Assembly (NCBI RefSeq): GCF_016650695.1
Contig: NZ_JAEKFH010000007.1
Location: forward strand, 186,001-250,000
DNA: 64,000 nt
Source: Pseudomonas sp. TH41
GTDB lineage: Bacteria > Pseudomonadota > Gammaproteobacteria > Pseudomonadales > Pseudomonadaceae
Reading direction: 5' to 3'
Both the position numbers and the translations under genes were made by a program. Positions 53,141-62,616 of the stretch are shown piece by piece; within the stretch, counting starts at the first letter, position 1, and the number at the start of each line of letters is the position of its first letter. The notes under the pieces were generated by a model. The model made no database searches. It was not told the DNA's origin and saw nothing but the letters and a program-made list of their open reading frames with translations.

Positions 53141-54251
53141 GAGCCACCTCCCGCGCGCTGCGCAGACTCGCCCGCTTCAACTGCAGAGGTTCCCAATAGA
53201 GCAGGCCCAGACCGATGACCAGGAACATCGCATGCACCCACCACAAACCCAGCTCATGCGGAATCTTGCCCTTTTCAAGGGCGCCACGAGCGGCAATCAG
53301 GATAGACAGGTAACCCATATAAAGAAGAATCGCCGGTAAAAGCTTTAGGAAACGACCCTGGCGCGGATTGACCCGCGACAGCGGCACCGCCATCAAGGTC
53401 ACGATGAAGACCAGCAGCGGCAAGGACAGACGCCATTGCAGCTCGGCGCGCAAACGCACGTCGTCGCTGTCCATCAATGTACCGGTGCTCATTGCATCGC
53501 GGTCGGTAACCTCGTCGCTGACATCCGGTTTTGGCAACAAGACGCCGTACTCGTCGTACTTGATCGCACGGTAGTCGGCCTGCCCCGGATTACCATCGTA
53601 GCGATAGCCGTTGTCGAGAATCAGGTAGCGATTACCGTCCGGGCGAATTTCCTGACGGCCTTTTTCGGCCACCAACACGGAAATGCCGCGATCCTTATTA
53701 TCGGACGAGACGTTTTTCTGCGAAATAAATACACCGCCAAGGTTGATGCGGTCATCCGACAACTTTTCGGTGTAAGTCACACGGGTTCCGTCACGCAGGG
53801 CCTGGAAGCGCCCCGGTTCCAGGGTATCGAACTCGGTCAGTGCATCCTGTTTGTTCAGCAACAGCTGGAACTGGTTGGCCCCTTGTGGCGCCAGGCTCAG
53901 GCTCAGCCAGGCCACCATCAGTGCAACCAGTGTGGCCGGAAACAGGGTGATGACAAACAGACGCTGCTGGCTCATGCCGGTGGCCGACAGCACGGTCATC
54001 TCGCTTTCCAGGTACAGACGACCATAGGCGAGCAGGATGCCGAGGAACAGCCCCAGAGGCAGAATCAGTTGCAGGAAACCCGGCAGGCGAAAGCCCATGA
54101 TCAGAAACAGAGAGCCTGGATCCAGAAGGCCGGCAGCCGCTTGAGCGAGGTACTTGATGAAGCGTCCGCTCATGATGATGACCAGCAGCACGGCGCTGAC
54201 GGCGCTCAAGGTCAACAGGACTTCGCGGGATAGATAACGGAAGACAATCAA
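53133..54251 (-). CDS. lptF: LPS export permease LptF
   Basis: 372 residues from a TTG at 54251, which gives the family N-terminus IVFRYLSREVLLTLSAVSAV and lies 8 bases after GGAG. A GTG at 54260 would add three residues but overlaps that ribosome site. Six membrane helices flank a periplasmic domain. It forms the LptB2FG transporter with LptG. It is divergent from pepA, from which it is now separated by 1.57 kb containing the REPIN array. Confidence 0.93.
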   Translation of the reverse strand: MIVFRYLSREVLLTLSAVSAVLLVIIMSGRFIKYLAQAAAGLLDPGSLFLIMGFRLPGFLQLILPLGLFLGILLAYGRLYLESEMTVLSATGMSQQRLFVITLFPATLVALMVAWLSLSLAPQGANQFQLLLNKQDALTEFDTLEPGRFQALRDGTRVTYTEKLSDDRINLGGVFISQKNVSSDNKDRGISVLVAEKGRQEIRPDGNRYLILDNGYRYDGNPGQADYRAIKYDEYGVLLPKPDVSDEVTDRDAMSTGTLMDSDDVRLRAELQWRLSLPLLVFIVTLMAVPLSRVNPRQGRFLKLLPAILLYMGYLSILIAARGALEKGKIPHELGLWWVHAMFLVIGLGLLYWEPLQLKRASLRSAREVARG

Positions 54252-54402
54252 ACCAGACACTCCAGGGTTGTCAGGCTAAGGCGGCCAAACAAGCAAACGT
54301 ATCAGGCAGCCCGTAGGGCAGAGCCGCCGAAAAAAGATGGCGCATTATCCTGTGATTGGGTGCGCCTGTCACTGCGCAATGCATTGGCGCGAGGCTGTGG
54401 GT

Positions 54403-55672
54403 GTAGGAGCGAGCTTGCTCGCGAAGGTCGTCAACGATAAAGCGGCAAGCCTGACACCCCGCGGCGGTCTCGGGTTTTTCGCGAGCAAGCTCGCTCCTAC
54501 AATCGTATAACCGAGGGGTGTAGGAGCGAGCTTGCTCGCGAAGGTCGTCAACGACAAAGCGGCAAACCTGACACCCCGCGGCGGTCTCGGGTTTTTCGCG
54601 AGCAAGCTCGCTCCTACAATCGTATAACCGAGGGGTGTAGGAGCGAGCTTACTCGCGAAGGTCGTCAACGATAAAGCGGCAAGCCTGACACCCCGCGGCG
54701 GTCTCGGGTTTTTCGCGAGCAAGCTCGCTCCTACACTCGTATAACCGAGGTGCGTAGGAGCGAGCTTGCTCGCGAAGGTCGTCAACGATAAAGCGGCAAG
54801 CCTGCCACCCCGCGGCGGTCTCGGGTTTTTCGCGAGCAAGCTCGCTCCTACACTCGTATAACCGAGGGGTGTAGGAGCGAGCTTGCTCGCGAAGGTCGTC
54901 AACGATAAAGCGGCAAGCCTGACACCCCGCGGCGGTCTCACGTTTTTCGCGAGCAAGCTCGCTCCTACACTCGTATAACCGAGGTGCGTAGGAGCGAGCT
55001 TGCTCGCGAAGGTCGTCAACGATAAAGCGGCAAGCCTGACACCCCGCGGCGGTCTCACGTTTTTCGCGAGCAAGCTCGCTCCCACAATCGTATAACCGAG
55101 GAGGTGTAGGAGCGAGCTTGCTCGCGAAGGTCGTCAACGATAAAGCGGCAAGCCTGACACCCCGCGGCGGTCTCGGGTTTTTCGCGAGCAAGCTCGCTCC
55201 TACAATCGTATAACCGAGGGGTGTAGGAGCGAGCTCGCTCGCGAAGGTCGTCAACGACAAAGCGGCAAACCTGACACCCCGCGGCGGTCTCAGGTTTTTC
55301 GCGAGCAAGCTCGCTCCTACAATCGTATAACCGAGGGGTGTAGGAGCGAGCTTGCTCGCGAAGGTCGTCAACGATAAAGCGGCAAGCCTGACACCCCGCG
55401 GCGGTCTCGGGTTTTTCGCGAGCAAGCTCGCTCCTACAATCGTATAACCGAGGGGGTGTAGGAGCGAGCTTGCTCGCGAAGGTCGTCAACGATAAAGCGG
55501 CAAGCCTGACACCCCGCGGCGGTCTCGGGTTTTTCGCGAGCAAACTCGCTCCTACACTCGTATAACCGAGGTGCGTAGGAGCGAGCTTGCTCGCGAAGGT
55601 CGTCAACGATAAAGCGGGAAGCCTGATACCCCGCTGCGGTCTCGGGTTTTTCGCGAGCAAGCTCGCTCCTAC
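54403..55672. repeat. Tandem array of eleven REPINs (117-bp period)
   Basis: Units start at 54403, 54520, 54637, 54754, 54871, 54988, 55106, 55223, 55340, 55458 and 55575. Each is a 98-bp class A REPIN (GTAGGAGCGAGCTTGCTCGC, inner GTCAACGATAAAGCGGCAAG, and GAGCAAGCTCGCTCCTAC) followed by a 19/20-bp spacer containing TCGTATAACCGAGG. The period is 117 bp except for two 118-bp steps. Units are nearly identical. Differences recur in blocks (for example the GACAAAGCGGCAAAC variant in units 2 and 8, CTCACG in units 5 and 6), which points to copying of multi-unit blocks. The outermost unit 11 is the most divergent. Confidence 0.97.
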
Positions 55673-55689
55673 AATCGTATAACCGAGGG

Positions 55690-55825
55690 TTGTCAGCCTC
55701 GGGGCGTGAGGTTCAAACTGCGGCCTTTGTCGCAGGCCGTGACTTGCGTCTTTCTATATATAAGCAAGCGACGCACGCCGAGCGTCGAGCGCTTGCGTGT
55801 TGACCATTAATTCAGGGACCCGGAC
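55690..55825 (+). other. Leader and promoter region of pepA
   Basis: The last 136 bases before pepA are outside the array and must hold its promoter. AT-rich TCTATATATAAG (about 55754-55765) is the best -10-like segment, but no clear -35 partner is seen. Confidence 0.35.
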
Positions 55826-57316
55826 ATGGAACTGGTTGTAAAAAGCGTTAGCCCAGAAACGTTGAAAACCGCCACTCTGGTGGTCGCCGTCGGCGAAGGC
55901 CGCAAGCTCGGCGCCGTCGCCAAACAACTTGACGAACTGAGCGGTGGCGCGATCAGCGCCGTGCTCAAGCGCGGCGACCTGGCCGGCAAAGTTGGCCAGA
56001 GCCTGTTGCTGCACAGCCTGCCGAACCTCAAGGCCGAACGCGTTTTGCTGGTCGGCGTGGGCAAGGATGAAGAGCTTGGCGATCGCCCGTTCCGTAAAAT
56101 CATCGCCGGCATCCTCAACACCCTTAAAGGCCTGGGTGGCAGCGATGCCGTGTTGGCCCTGGACGAAGTGGTCGTCAAAGGCCGCGACAGCTACGGCAAG
56201 ACCCGCCTGCTGGCTGAAACCCTGGTGGACGGCGAATACCAGTTCGATCAGTTCAAAAGCCAGAAAGCCGAGCCTCGCACGCTGAAGAAAGTCACCCTGG
56301 TGACCATCAAGGCTGCACAGGCTGAAGTCGAGCGCGCCGTGGCCCACGCCACCGCAATCGCCAACGGCATGGCGTTTACCCGTAACCTGGGCAACTTGCC
56401 ACCGAACATCTGCCACCCGACGTTCCTCGGCGAACAAGCCAAGGACCTGGGTAAAGAATTCAAAAGCCTGAAAGTCGAAGTCCTTGACGAGAAGAAGATC
56501 AAGGACCTGGGCATGGGCTCGTTCTACGCCGTCGGCCAGGGCAGCGCCCAGCCACCGCGCCTGATCGTCATGCAATACAACGGCGGCAAGAAATCCGAGA
56601 AGCCGTACGCACTGGTCGGCAAAGGCATCACCTTCGATACCGGCGGCATCAGCCTGAAGCCAGGCGCCGGCATGGACGAAATGAAGTACGACATGGGCGG
56701 TGCTGCCAGCGTGTTCGGTACACTGCGCGCCGTGCTCGAATTGAAGCTGCCGATCAACCTGGTGTGCATCCTGGCCTGCGCCGAGAACATGCCGAGCGGC
56801 AACGCTTCGCGCCCGGGTGACATCGTCACCACCATGAGCGGCCAGACCGTAGAAATCCTCAACACCGACGCCGAAGGCCGTCTGGTGCTGTGCGACGCCC
56901 TCACCTACTCCGAGCGTTTCAAGCCGCAAGCCGTCATCGACATCGCGACCCTGACCGGTGCTTGCGTCGTCGCGCTGGGTTCCCACACCTCGGGCCTGCT
57001 GGGCAACAACGACGAACTGATCGGCCAACTGCTGAGCGCCGGCCAGTCCGCCGACGACCGCGCCTGGCAACTGCCGCTGTTCGATGAGTATCAAGAGCAA
57101 CTGGACAGCCCGTTCGCCGACATCGCCAACATTGGCGGCCCCAAAGCCGGCACCATCACCGCGGCCTGCTTCCTGTCGCGCTTCACCAAGAACCTGAATT
57201 GGGCGCACCTGGACATCGCCGGCACCGCCTGGACCAGTGGCGGCAAGGACAAGGGCGCCACTGGCCGCCCGGTTCCCCTGCTGACCCAATACCTGCTGGA
57301 CCGCGCTAAAGCTTAA
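55826..57316 (+). CDS. pepA: Leucyl aminopeptidase (PepA)
   Basis: 496 residues of the M17 family. The N-terminal domain (1-170) precedes the dinuclear zinc/manganese catalytic domain. Metal ligands and catalytic residues are in GKGITFDTGGISLKP, KYDMGGAASV and the M17 signature NTDAEGRLVL. It removes N-terminal residues from peptides. In other bacteria PepA also binds DNA (Xer recombination, carAB control); whether it does here is unknown. REPIN elements lie on both sides of the gene. Confidence 0.96.
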   Translation: MELVVKSVSPETLKTATLVVAVGEGRKLGAVAKQLDELSGGAISAVLKRGDLAGKVGQSLLLHSLPNLKAERVLLVGVGKDEELGDRPFRKIIAGILNTLKGLGGSDAVLALDEVVVKGRDSYGKTRLLAETLVDGEYQFDQFKSQKAEPRTLKKVTLVTIKAAQAEVERAVAHATAIANGMAFTRNLGNLPPNICHPTFLGEQAKDLGKEFKSLKVEVLDEKKIKDLGMGSFYAVGQGSAQPPRLIVMQYNGGKKSEKPYALVGKGITFDTGGISLKPGAGMDEMKYDMGGAASVFGTLRAVLELKLPINLVCILACAENMPSGNASRPGDIVTTMSGQTVEILNTDAEGRLVLCDALTYSERFKPQAVIDIATLTGACVVALGSHTSGLLGNNDELIGQLLSAGQSADDRAWQLPLFDEYQEQLDSPFADIANIGGPKAGTITAACFLSRFTKNLNWAHLDIAGTAWTSGGKDKGATGRPVPLLTQYLLDRAKA

Positions 57317-57323
57317 CCGTCGT

Positions 57324-57421
57324 GTAGGAGCGAGCTTGCTCGCGAAGATCGTCAACGATAACGCAGGGAACCCGCATAAACGCGGCGTCTTTGTGTTTTT
57401 CGCGAGCAAGCTCGCTCCTAC
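57324..57421. repeat. REPIN, class A, related to the array units
   Basis: 98 bp, the same length as the array REPINs and sharing GTCAACGATAA and TGTTTTTCGCGAGCAAGCTC. It may be the closest dispersed relative of the unit that was amplified on the other side of pepA. Confidence 0.9.
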
Positions 57422-57466
57422 AATTCCCGGGTCAATTCTATAGCCACCCCGGGGCCAGGAACCGCA

Positions 57467-57895
57467 ATGACCAAAGTCGACTTCTATATCCTGCCCAGCG
57501 CCGATCCATCGGCGCGACTGGACTTCGCCTGCAAGCTCACCGAAAAAGCCTGGCGCATGGGCCACCGCATCTACCTGCATTGCAGCGATGCGGCCCAGCG
57601 CGATGATCTCGATGCGCGTTTGTGGGCGTTCAAGGGCGAAAGCTTCGTGCCCCACGGCCCCGCCGAAAGCGAGCCGGACGGTTTGATTGTCCTGGGTGTT
57701 GGCGATAACTGCGGTCAGCATCAGGACTTGCTGGTCAACCTCGACCTGAAAGTCCCGACCTTTGCCCCCCGCTTCGCCCGCGTGGCGGAAGTGGTGGTGG
57801 AAGATCCGACGATTCGCACGGCTGCGCGGGAGAGTTTCCGTTTCTACCGCGAACAGGGCTATCCTCTGCAAGATCACCGTTTACAGCGACTCTGA
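57467..57895 (+). CDS. holC: DNA polymerase III chi subunit
   Basis: 142 residues, single HolC domain (VDFYILPSADPSARLDFACK, then RDDLDARLWAFKGESFVPHG and FRFYREQGYPLQDHRL at the end). Chi links the clamp loader to SSB at the replication fork. In the cluster pepA-holC-hypothetical-valS. Confidence 0.93.
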   Translation: MTKVDFYILPSADPSARLDFACKLTEKAWRMGHRIYLHCSDAAQRDDLDARLWAFKGESFVPHGPAESEPDGLIVLGVGDNCGQHQDLLVNLDLKVPTFAPRFARVAEVVVEDPTIRTAARESFRFYREQGYPLQDHRLQRL

Positions 57896-57903
57896 GCATT
57901 CCG

Positions 57904-58278
57904 ATGGACACTCCAAAACCGCTGCAAAAGTCCGCGCACTTGCTGGACGACCTCGAGTCGATCCGCCAACTGCTCGGCGATGACAACCTGCAACCGCCGC
58001 TGCTGACCGATACGGTCAACGACGATGACCAGGAACAAATTCCGATGCTGTTCGAGGCCGTCGACAACCCGCCGCCCGTCACCGAACCGAGCGCTGCCCC
58101 GGCCGCACCCACCGCCGAAAAAGGCCCTGATGCCTTGCTGCATCTGGATGGCGAACTGCGTGCCGCCGCCATGTTGATCATGCAAGACGTGATCGACGAC
58201 TTCGCGCCGCACATCGAAACCGAAATCAAACGCCGCCTCGCTGCGCGGATGGAACGGCTCCTCAGTCAATACGAGTAA
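57904..58278 (+). CDS. Conserved hypothetical protein between holC and valS
   Basis: 124 residues. The acidic N-terminal half has a Pro/Ala-rich linker (about 58-78). The C-terminal half is a helix (LLHLDGELRAAAMLIMQDVI, then ETEIKRRLAARMERL). It starts 8 bases after holC and is probably cotranslated. Its constant place beside holC in pseudomonads hints at a link with the replisome, but no domain with known function is visible. Confidence 0.8.
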   Translation: MDTPKPLQKSAHLLDDLESIRQLLGDDNLQPPLLTDTVNDDDQEQIPMLFEAVDNPPPVTEPSAAPAAPTAEKGPDALLHLDGELRAAAMLIMQDVIDDFAPHIETEIKRRLAARMERLLSQYE

Positions 58279-58292
58279 TCCCCAATCCCCTC

Positions 58293-58413
58293 TGTGGTGA
58301 GGGGATTTATCCCCGTTCGGCTGCGCAGCAGTCGTCAACCCTGTAAATGCGTATTCCGAATGAAATGCTGGGGGCTGCTTCGCAGCCCAACGGGGATAAA
58401 TCCCCTCGCCACA
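58293..58413. repeat. REPIN-like inverted repeat, class C
   Basis: TGTGGTGAGGGGATTTATCC and the reverse complement ending in TCCCCTCGCCACA, with an inner GCGCAGCAG / CTGCTTCGC dyad. Second copy of the family seen at 7753-7884. Confidence 0.82.
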
Positions 58414-58497
58414 GTCTGCCCCTGCTCGCCCTTCGCCCCATGCCCCGCTATACTCGTCGGCTTTTCCTGAATTAATGCCAATAGGGTCCCGCCGCGC

Positions 58498-61344
58498 ATG
58501 GATAAGACCTACCAGCCGCACGCCATTGAAACTTCCTGGTACAACACCTGGGAGTCAGAGAATTACTTCGCCCCGCAAGGCGCGGGCGAGTCCTACACCA
58601 TCATGATCCCGCCGCCGAACGTCACTGGCAGCCTGCACATGGGTCACGGCTTCAACAACGCGATCATGGACGCCCTGATCCGTTTCCGCCGCATGCAGGG
58701 TCGCAACACCCTATGGCAGCCGGGCACCGACCACGCCGGTATCGCCACGCAAATGCTGGTGGAACGTCAACTCGAAGCCCAAGGCCAGAATCGCCACGAC
58801 CTCGGTCGTGAGAAATTCCTCGAGAAAGTCTGGGAGTGGAAGGATCAGTCCGGCGGCAACATCAGCCGTCAGATCCGCCGCCTCGGCTCGTCCGTGGACT
58901 GGGGCCGTGAGCGCTTCACCATGGATGACGGCCTCTCGGAAGCGGTTAAAGAAGCGTTCGTTCGCTTGCATGAAGACGGGCTGATCTACCGCGGCAAGCG
59001 CCTGGTCAACTGGGACACCAAGCTGCACACGGCGATTTCCGACCTCGAAGTGGAAAACCACGACGAGAAAGGTTTCCTGTGGAACCTGAAGTACCCACTG
59101 GCCGACGGCGCCAAGACCGCTGAAGGCGATGATTTCCTGATCGTCGCGACCACTCGTCCGGAAACCATGCTCGGCGACGCCGCCGTTGCCGTGAACCCGA
59201 ACGATGAACGCTACAAAGCCCTGATCGGCAAATTTGTCGAGCTGCCGCTGGTCGGCCGCCGCATCCCGATCATCGTCGACGATTACTGCGACCCTGAATT
59301 CGGCACCGGCTGCGTGAAAATCACCCCGGCCCACGATTTCAACGACTACGAAGTCGGCAAGCGTCACAACCTGCCACTGCTGAACATCTTCGACAAGAAC
59401 GCCGCCGTACTGCCGGCCTGTCAGGTGTTTAACCTCGACGGCACGCTGAACGAAAGCATCGACGGCAAGATCCCGGCCGAATACGCCGGTCTCGACCGCT
59501 TCGAAGCGCGTAAGCAAATCGTTGCAGCGTTCGATGCCGCTGACCTGCTGGTCAGCGTCAACGATCACGCACTGAAAGTGCCGAAAGGCGACCGCTCCGG
59601 GACCATCATCGAGCCGTGGCTGACCGACCAGTGGTACGTGTCGACCAAGCCATTGGCCGAGCCTGCAATTGCCGCCGTTGAAGATGGCCGCATTGCCTTC
59701 GTACCGAAACAATACGAAAACATGTACTTCTCGTGGATGCGCGACATCCAGGATTGGTGCATCAGCCGTCAGCTGTGGTGGGGCCACCGGATTCCGGCCT
59801 GGTACGACGAGTCGGGCAAGGTCTATGTCGGTCGCGACGAAGCCGAAGTGCGTGCCAAGCACAACCTCGGCCCGGACGTTGCGCTGCAACAGGACAACGA
59901 TGTTCTCGACACCTGGTTCAGTTCGGGCCTGTGGACCTTCTCCACCCTCGGCTGGCCTGAACAGACCGAGTTCCTGAAGAAATTCCACTCCACCGACGTG
60001 CTGGTGACCGGCTTCGACATCATTTTCTTCTGGGTTGCCCGGATGATCATGCTCACCATGCATTTGGTGAAAAACGAAGACGGCACGCCGCAGGTTCCGT
60101 TCAAGACTGTGTATGTTCACGGTCTGGTGCGTGATGGCCAGGGCCAGAAGATGTCCAAGTCCAAGGGCAACGTCCTGGACCCGCTGGACATCATCGACGG
60201 CATCGAGCTGGAAGAGCTGGTGCAGAAACGCACCTCCGGCATGATGCAGCCGAAGCTGGCGAAGAAGATCGAGAAGCAGACCCGCGACGAGTTCGCCGAC
60301 GGCATCGCCAGCTACGGCACTGACGCCCTGCGCTTCACCTTTTGCTCGCTGGCGTCCACCGGTCGCGACATCAAGTTCGACATGGGCCGCGTCGAAGGCT
60401 ATCGCAACTTCTGCAACAAGATCTGGAACGCCGCGCGTTATGTTCTGGACAAGGGCGAAGACTGCGGCCAGAACGGCGAAGCTTACGAGCTGTCACTGGC
60501 GGATCGCTGGATCATCTCGCAGCTGCAACGCACTGAAGCTGAAGTGACCCGTCAACTCGACCAGTTCCGCTTCGACCTGGCGGCACAAGCCTTGTACGAG
60601 TTCATCTGGAACCAGTATTGCGACTGGTACCTGGAACTCTCCAAGCCGGTGCTGTGGGACGAAAACTCGCCCGTTGAACGTCAACGCGGCACCCGTCGCA
60701 CGCTGGTTCGGGTACTGGAAGTGGCCCTGCGCCTCGCGCACCCGTTCATGCCGTTCATCACCGAAGAAATCTGGCAGCGCATCGCGCCGCTGGCCGGTAT
60801 CGAAGGCAAGACGATCATGCTGCAACCTTGGCCAGTGGCCAATGAAGAGCGCATCGACCAAGGCGCCGAAGACGACATCGAATGGCTCAAGGGCGTGATG
60901 CTGGGCACACGTAACATTCGTGGCGAAATGAACATCGGCCCGGGCAAGCCGCTGAACCTGTTCCTGAAAAACGTCAGCGCCGAAGATCAGCGTCGTCTCA
61001 CCGAGAACGAAACCCTGCTGAAGAAACTGGCTCGCCTGGAATCGATCACCGTATTGGCTGTCGGCGAAGAAGCACCGCTGTCCGCCACCGCGCTGGTGGG
61101 TGAGATGGAAGTTCTGGTGCCGATGGCCGGCCTGATCGACAAGGACGCCGAACTGGCGCGCCTGGACAAGGAAATCCTGCGCCTGCAGGGCGAAGTCCAG
61201 CGCGTGGGTGGCAAGTTGTCCAACGCAGGCTTCGTCGACAAGGCTCCGGCCGAAGTCATCGACAAGGAGCGCGCCAAACTGGCTGAAGCCGAACAGGCTC
61301 TGGGCAAACTGGCCGAGCAACATGCGCGGATTGCCAGTCTGTAA
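58498..61344 (+). CDS. valS: Valyl-tRNA synthetase
   Basis: 948 residues, class I synthetase. The HIGH-type motif lies in PPPNVTGSLHMGHGF, the KMSKS motif in GQKMSKSKGNVLDP, with the editing (CP1) domain between. The C-terminal coiled-coil arm (about 885-945) stabilises tRNA binding. A TATACT box at 58449-58454 lies 44 bases before the ATG and could give it its own transcript. A strong terminator follows. Confidence 0.97.
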   Translation: MDKTYQPHAIETSWYNTWESENYFAPQGAGESYTIMIPPPNVTGSLHMGHGFNNAIMDALIRFRRMQGRNTLWQPGTDHAGIATQMLVERQLEAQGQNRHDLGREKFLEKVWEWKDQSGGNISRQIRRLGSSVDWGRERFTMDDGLSEAVKEAFVRLHEDGLIYRGKRLVNWDTKLHTAISDLEVENHDEKGFLWNLKYPLADGAKTAEGDDFLIVATTRPETMLGDAAVAVNPNDERYKALIGKFVELPLVGRRIPIIVDDYCDPEFGTGCVKITPAHDFNDYEVGKRHNLPLLNIFDKNAAVLPACQVFNLDGTLNESIDGKIPAEYAGLDRFEARKQIVAAFDAADLLVSVNDHALKVPKGDRSGTIIEPWLTDQWYVSTKPLAEPAIAAVEDGRIAFVPKQYENMYFSWMRDIQDWCISRQLWWGHRIPAWYDESGKVYVGRDEAEVRAKHNLGPDVALQQDNDVLDTWFSSGLWTFSTLGWPEQTEFLKKFHSTDVLVTGFDIIFFWVARMIMLTMHLVKNEDGTPQVPFKTVYVHGLVRDGQGQKMSKSKGNVLDPLDIIDGIELEELVQKRTSGMMQPKLAKKIEKQTRDEFADGIASYGTDALRFTFCSLASTGRDIKFDMGRVEGYRNFCNKIWNAARYVLDKGEDCGQNGEAYELSLADRWIISQLQRTEAEVTRQLDQFRFDLAAQALYEFIWNQYCDWYLELSKPVLWDENSPVERQRGTRRTLVRVLEVALRLAHPFMPFITEEIWQRIAPLAGIEGKTIMLQPWPVANEERIDQGAEDDIEWLKGVMLGTRNIRGEMNIGPGKPLNLFLKNVSAEDQRRLTENETLLKKLARLESITVLAVGEEAPLSATALVGEMEVLVPMAGLIDKDAELARLDKEILRLQGEVQRVGGKLSNAGFVDKAPAEVIDKERAKLAEAEQALGKLAEQHARIASL

Positions 61345-61358
61345 CGGCAAATCGCAAT

Positions 61359-61390
61359 GAAAAGGGAGGCCCAAGTGGTCTCCCTTTTTT
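61359..61390 (+). terminator. Rho-independent terminator of valS
   Basis: AAAAGGGAGGCC and GGTCTCCCTTTT pair with one G-T wobble and are followed by T, 15 bases after the stop codon. Confidence 0.9.
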
Positions 61391-61409
61391 ATGCCCGCCA
61401 CATTCCCCT

Positions 61410-61493
61410 GTAGGAGCTGCCGAAGGCTGCGATCTTTTGATTTTGCTTTTTAAAAAACAACATCAAAAGATCGCAGCCTTCGGCAGCTCCTAC
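61410..61493. repeat. REPIN, class B
   Basis: GTAGGAGCTGCCGAAGGCTG and its perfect reverse complement around GCGATCTTTTGAT and ATCAAAAGATCGC. This is the cleanest class B copy in the window. Confidence 0.92.
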
Positions 61494-61569
61494 AGGGGAT
61501 ATGCGTCATCAGGGAGCGGATGTGGGACAATACCCGCCACTTTCAGCCATACCCGAATCGACCACGCCC

Positions 61570-62592
61570 ATGAACGCCCCCCGCACACCTAGACCTGCGC
61601 GCAAGAAGCCTGACTCCGCCACCCCGGCCAAAGCCGTGGAACCGCGTGAAAAGGCCAGCCTGCACCCGCGCAACCGCCATCAGGGTCGCTACGACTTCCC
61701 GGCGCTGATCAAGACCACGCCGGAACTGGCGAAGTTCGTGATCATTAACCCGTATGGCAAGGAAAGCATCGACTTCGCCAGCCCCGACGCGGTGCGGGTG
61801 TTCAACCGGGCGCTGCTCAAGTCGTTCTACGGTGTGGCCCACTGGGACATCCCGGCCGACTACCTGTGCCCGCCGGTTCCGGGCCGTGCCGATTACGTGC
61901 ATTTCCTGGCCGACTTGCTGGCCAGCGTCAACGACGGCGAAATCCCTCGCGGCGCACCGGTCAAGGTGCTCGATATCGGCATGGGCGCCAACTGCGTCTA
62001 TCCGTTGATCGGTTACAGCGACTACCGCTGGCACTTCCTCGGTTCGGAAATCGACCCGACAGCCGTGGCCGCCGCCAAAGCCATCGTGCAGTCCAACGGG
62101 TTGAACAAAGCCATCCAGTTGCGCCAGCAAAGCAATCCCAAGCACATCTTGCTGGGCCTGCTCGAACCCGGTGAACGCTTTGACCTGACCATGTGCAACC
62201 CACCGTTCCACGCCTCGATGGACGAAGCGACCAAGGGCAGCGAGCGTAAATGGCGTGCACTGGGCCGCGCCGACCCGAAACGTAAACTGCCGGTGCTGAA
62301 CTTTGGCGGTCAATCGGCCGAACTATGGTGTGAAGGTGGCGAAGCACGTTTTGTGACGCAACTGATCGCCGAGAGCGCGCATTTTCAACATAAAGTGCTC
62401 TGGTTCAGCACCTTGGTGTCGAAAGCCTCGAACCTGCCGGCGATCCAGACCGCGCTGAAAAAAGCCGGCGTGTTGGAAAGCCAGGTCGTGGAAATGTCCC
62501 AGGGGCAGAAGCAAAGCCGCTTCGTCGCCTGGACTTTCCAGACCAAGTCCGAGCAGCAGGTCTGGCGTGAACGCTGGGTGAAAAAAAGCTGA
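61570..62592 (+). CDS. rlmF: 23S rRNA m6A1618 methyltransferase
   Basis: 340 residues. The SAM-binding motif is VLDIGMGANCVYPLIG, and the catalytic N6-adenine motif NPPFHASMDEA. A basic N-terminal tail (about 1-40, rich in Arg, Lys and Pro) probably contacts rRNA. The family methylates A1618 of 23S rRNA. The ATG at 61570 was chosen as the start of the basic tail; upstream codons are not family-like. Confidence 0.93.
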   Translation: MNAPRTPRPARKKPDSATPAKAVEPREKASLHPRNRHQGRYDFPALIKTTPELAKFVIINPYGKESIDFASPDAVRVFNRALLKSFYGVAHWDIPADYLCPPVPGRADYVHFLADLLASVNDGEIPRGAPVKVLDIGMGANCVYPLIGYSDYRWHFLGSEIDPTAVAAAKAIVQSNGLNKAIQLRQQSNPKHILLGLLEPGERFDLTMCNPPFHASMDEATKGSERKWRALGRADPKRKLPVLNFGGQSAELWCEGGEARFVTQLIAESAHFQHKVLWFSTLVSKASNLPAIQTALKKAGVLESQVVEMSQGQKQSRFVAWTFQTKSEQQVWRERWVKKS

Positions 62593-62616
62593 GTAACTGA
62601 CCGACGCAGATCAACT

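Noticed and set aside
54369..55660. Coding sequences of 238, 258 and 201 codons inside the REPIN array
   Set aside because: They exist only because the repeat period is a multiple of three; they have no ribosome sites or independent starts, and the peptide is translated REP sequence.
54403..55689. CRISPR array
   Set aside because: The units repeat regularly, but the intervening spacers are as conserved as the repeats, the repeat is a 98-bp palindrome pair, and no cas genes are nearby.
55754..57877. A 707-codon reading frame antisense to pepA and holC
   Set aside because: Shadow frame on the opposite strand of pepA and holC; it also reads through a REPIN and has no domain.
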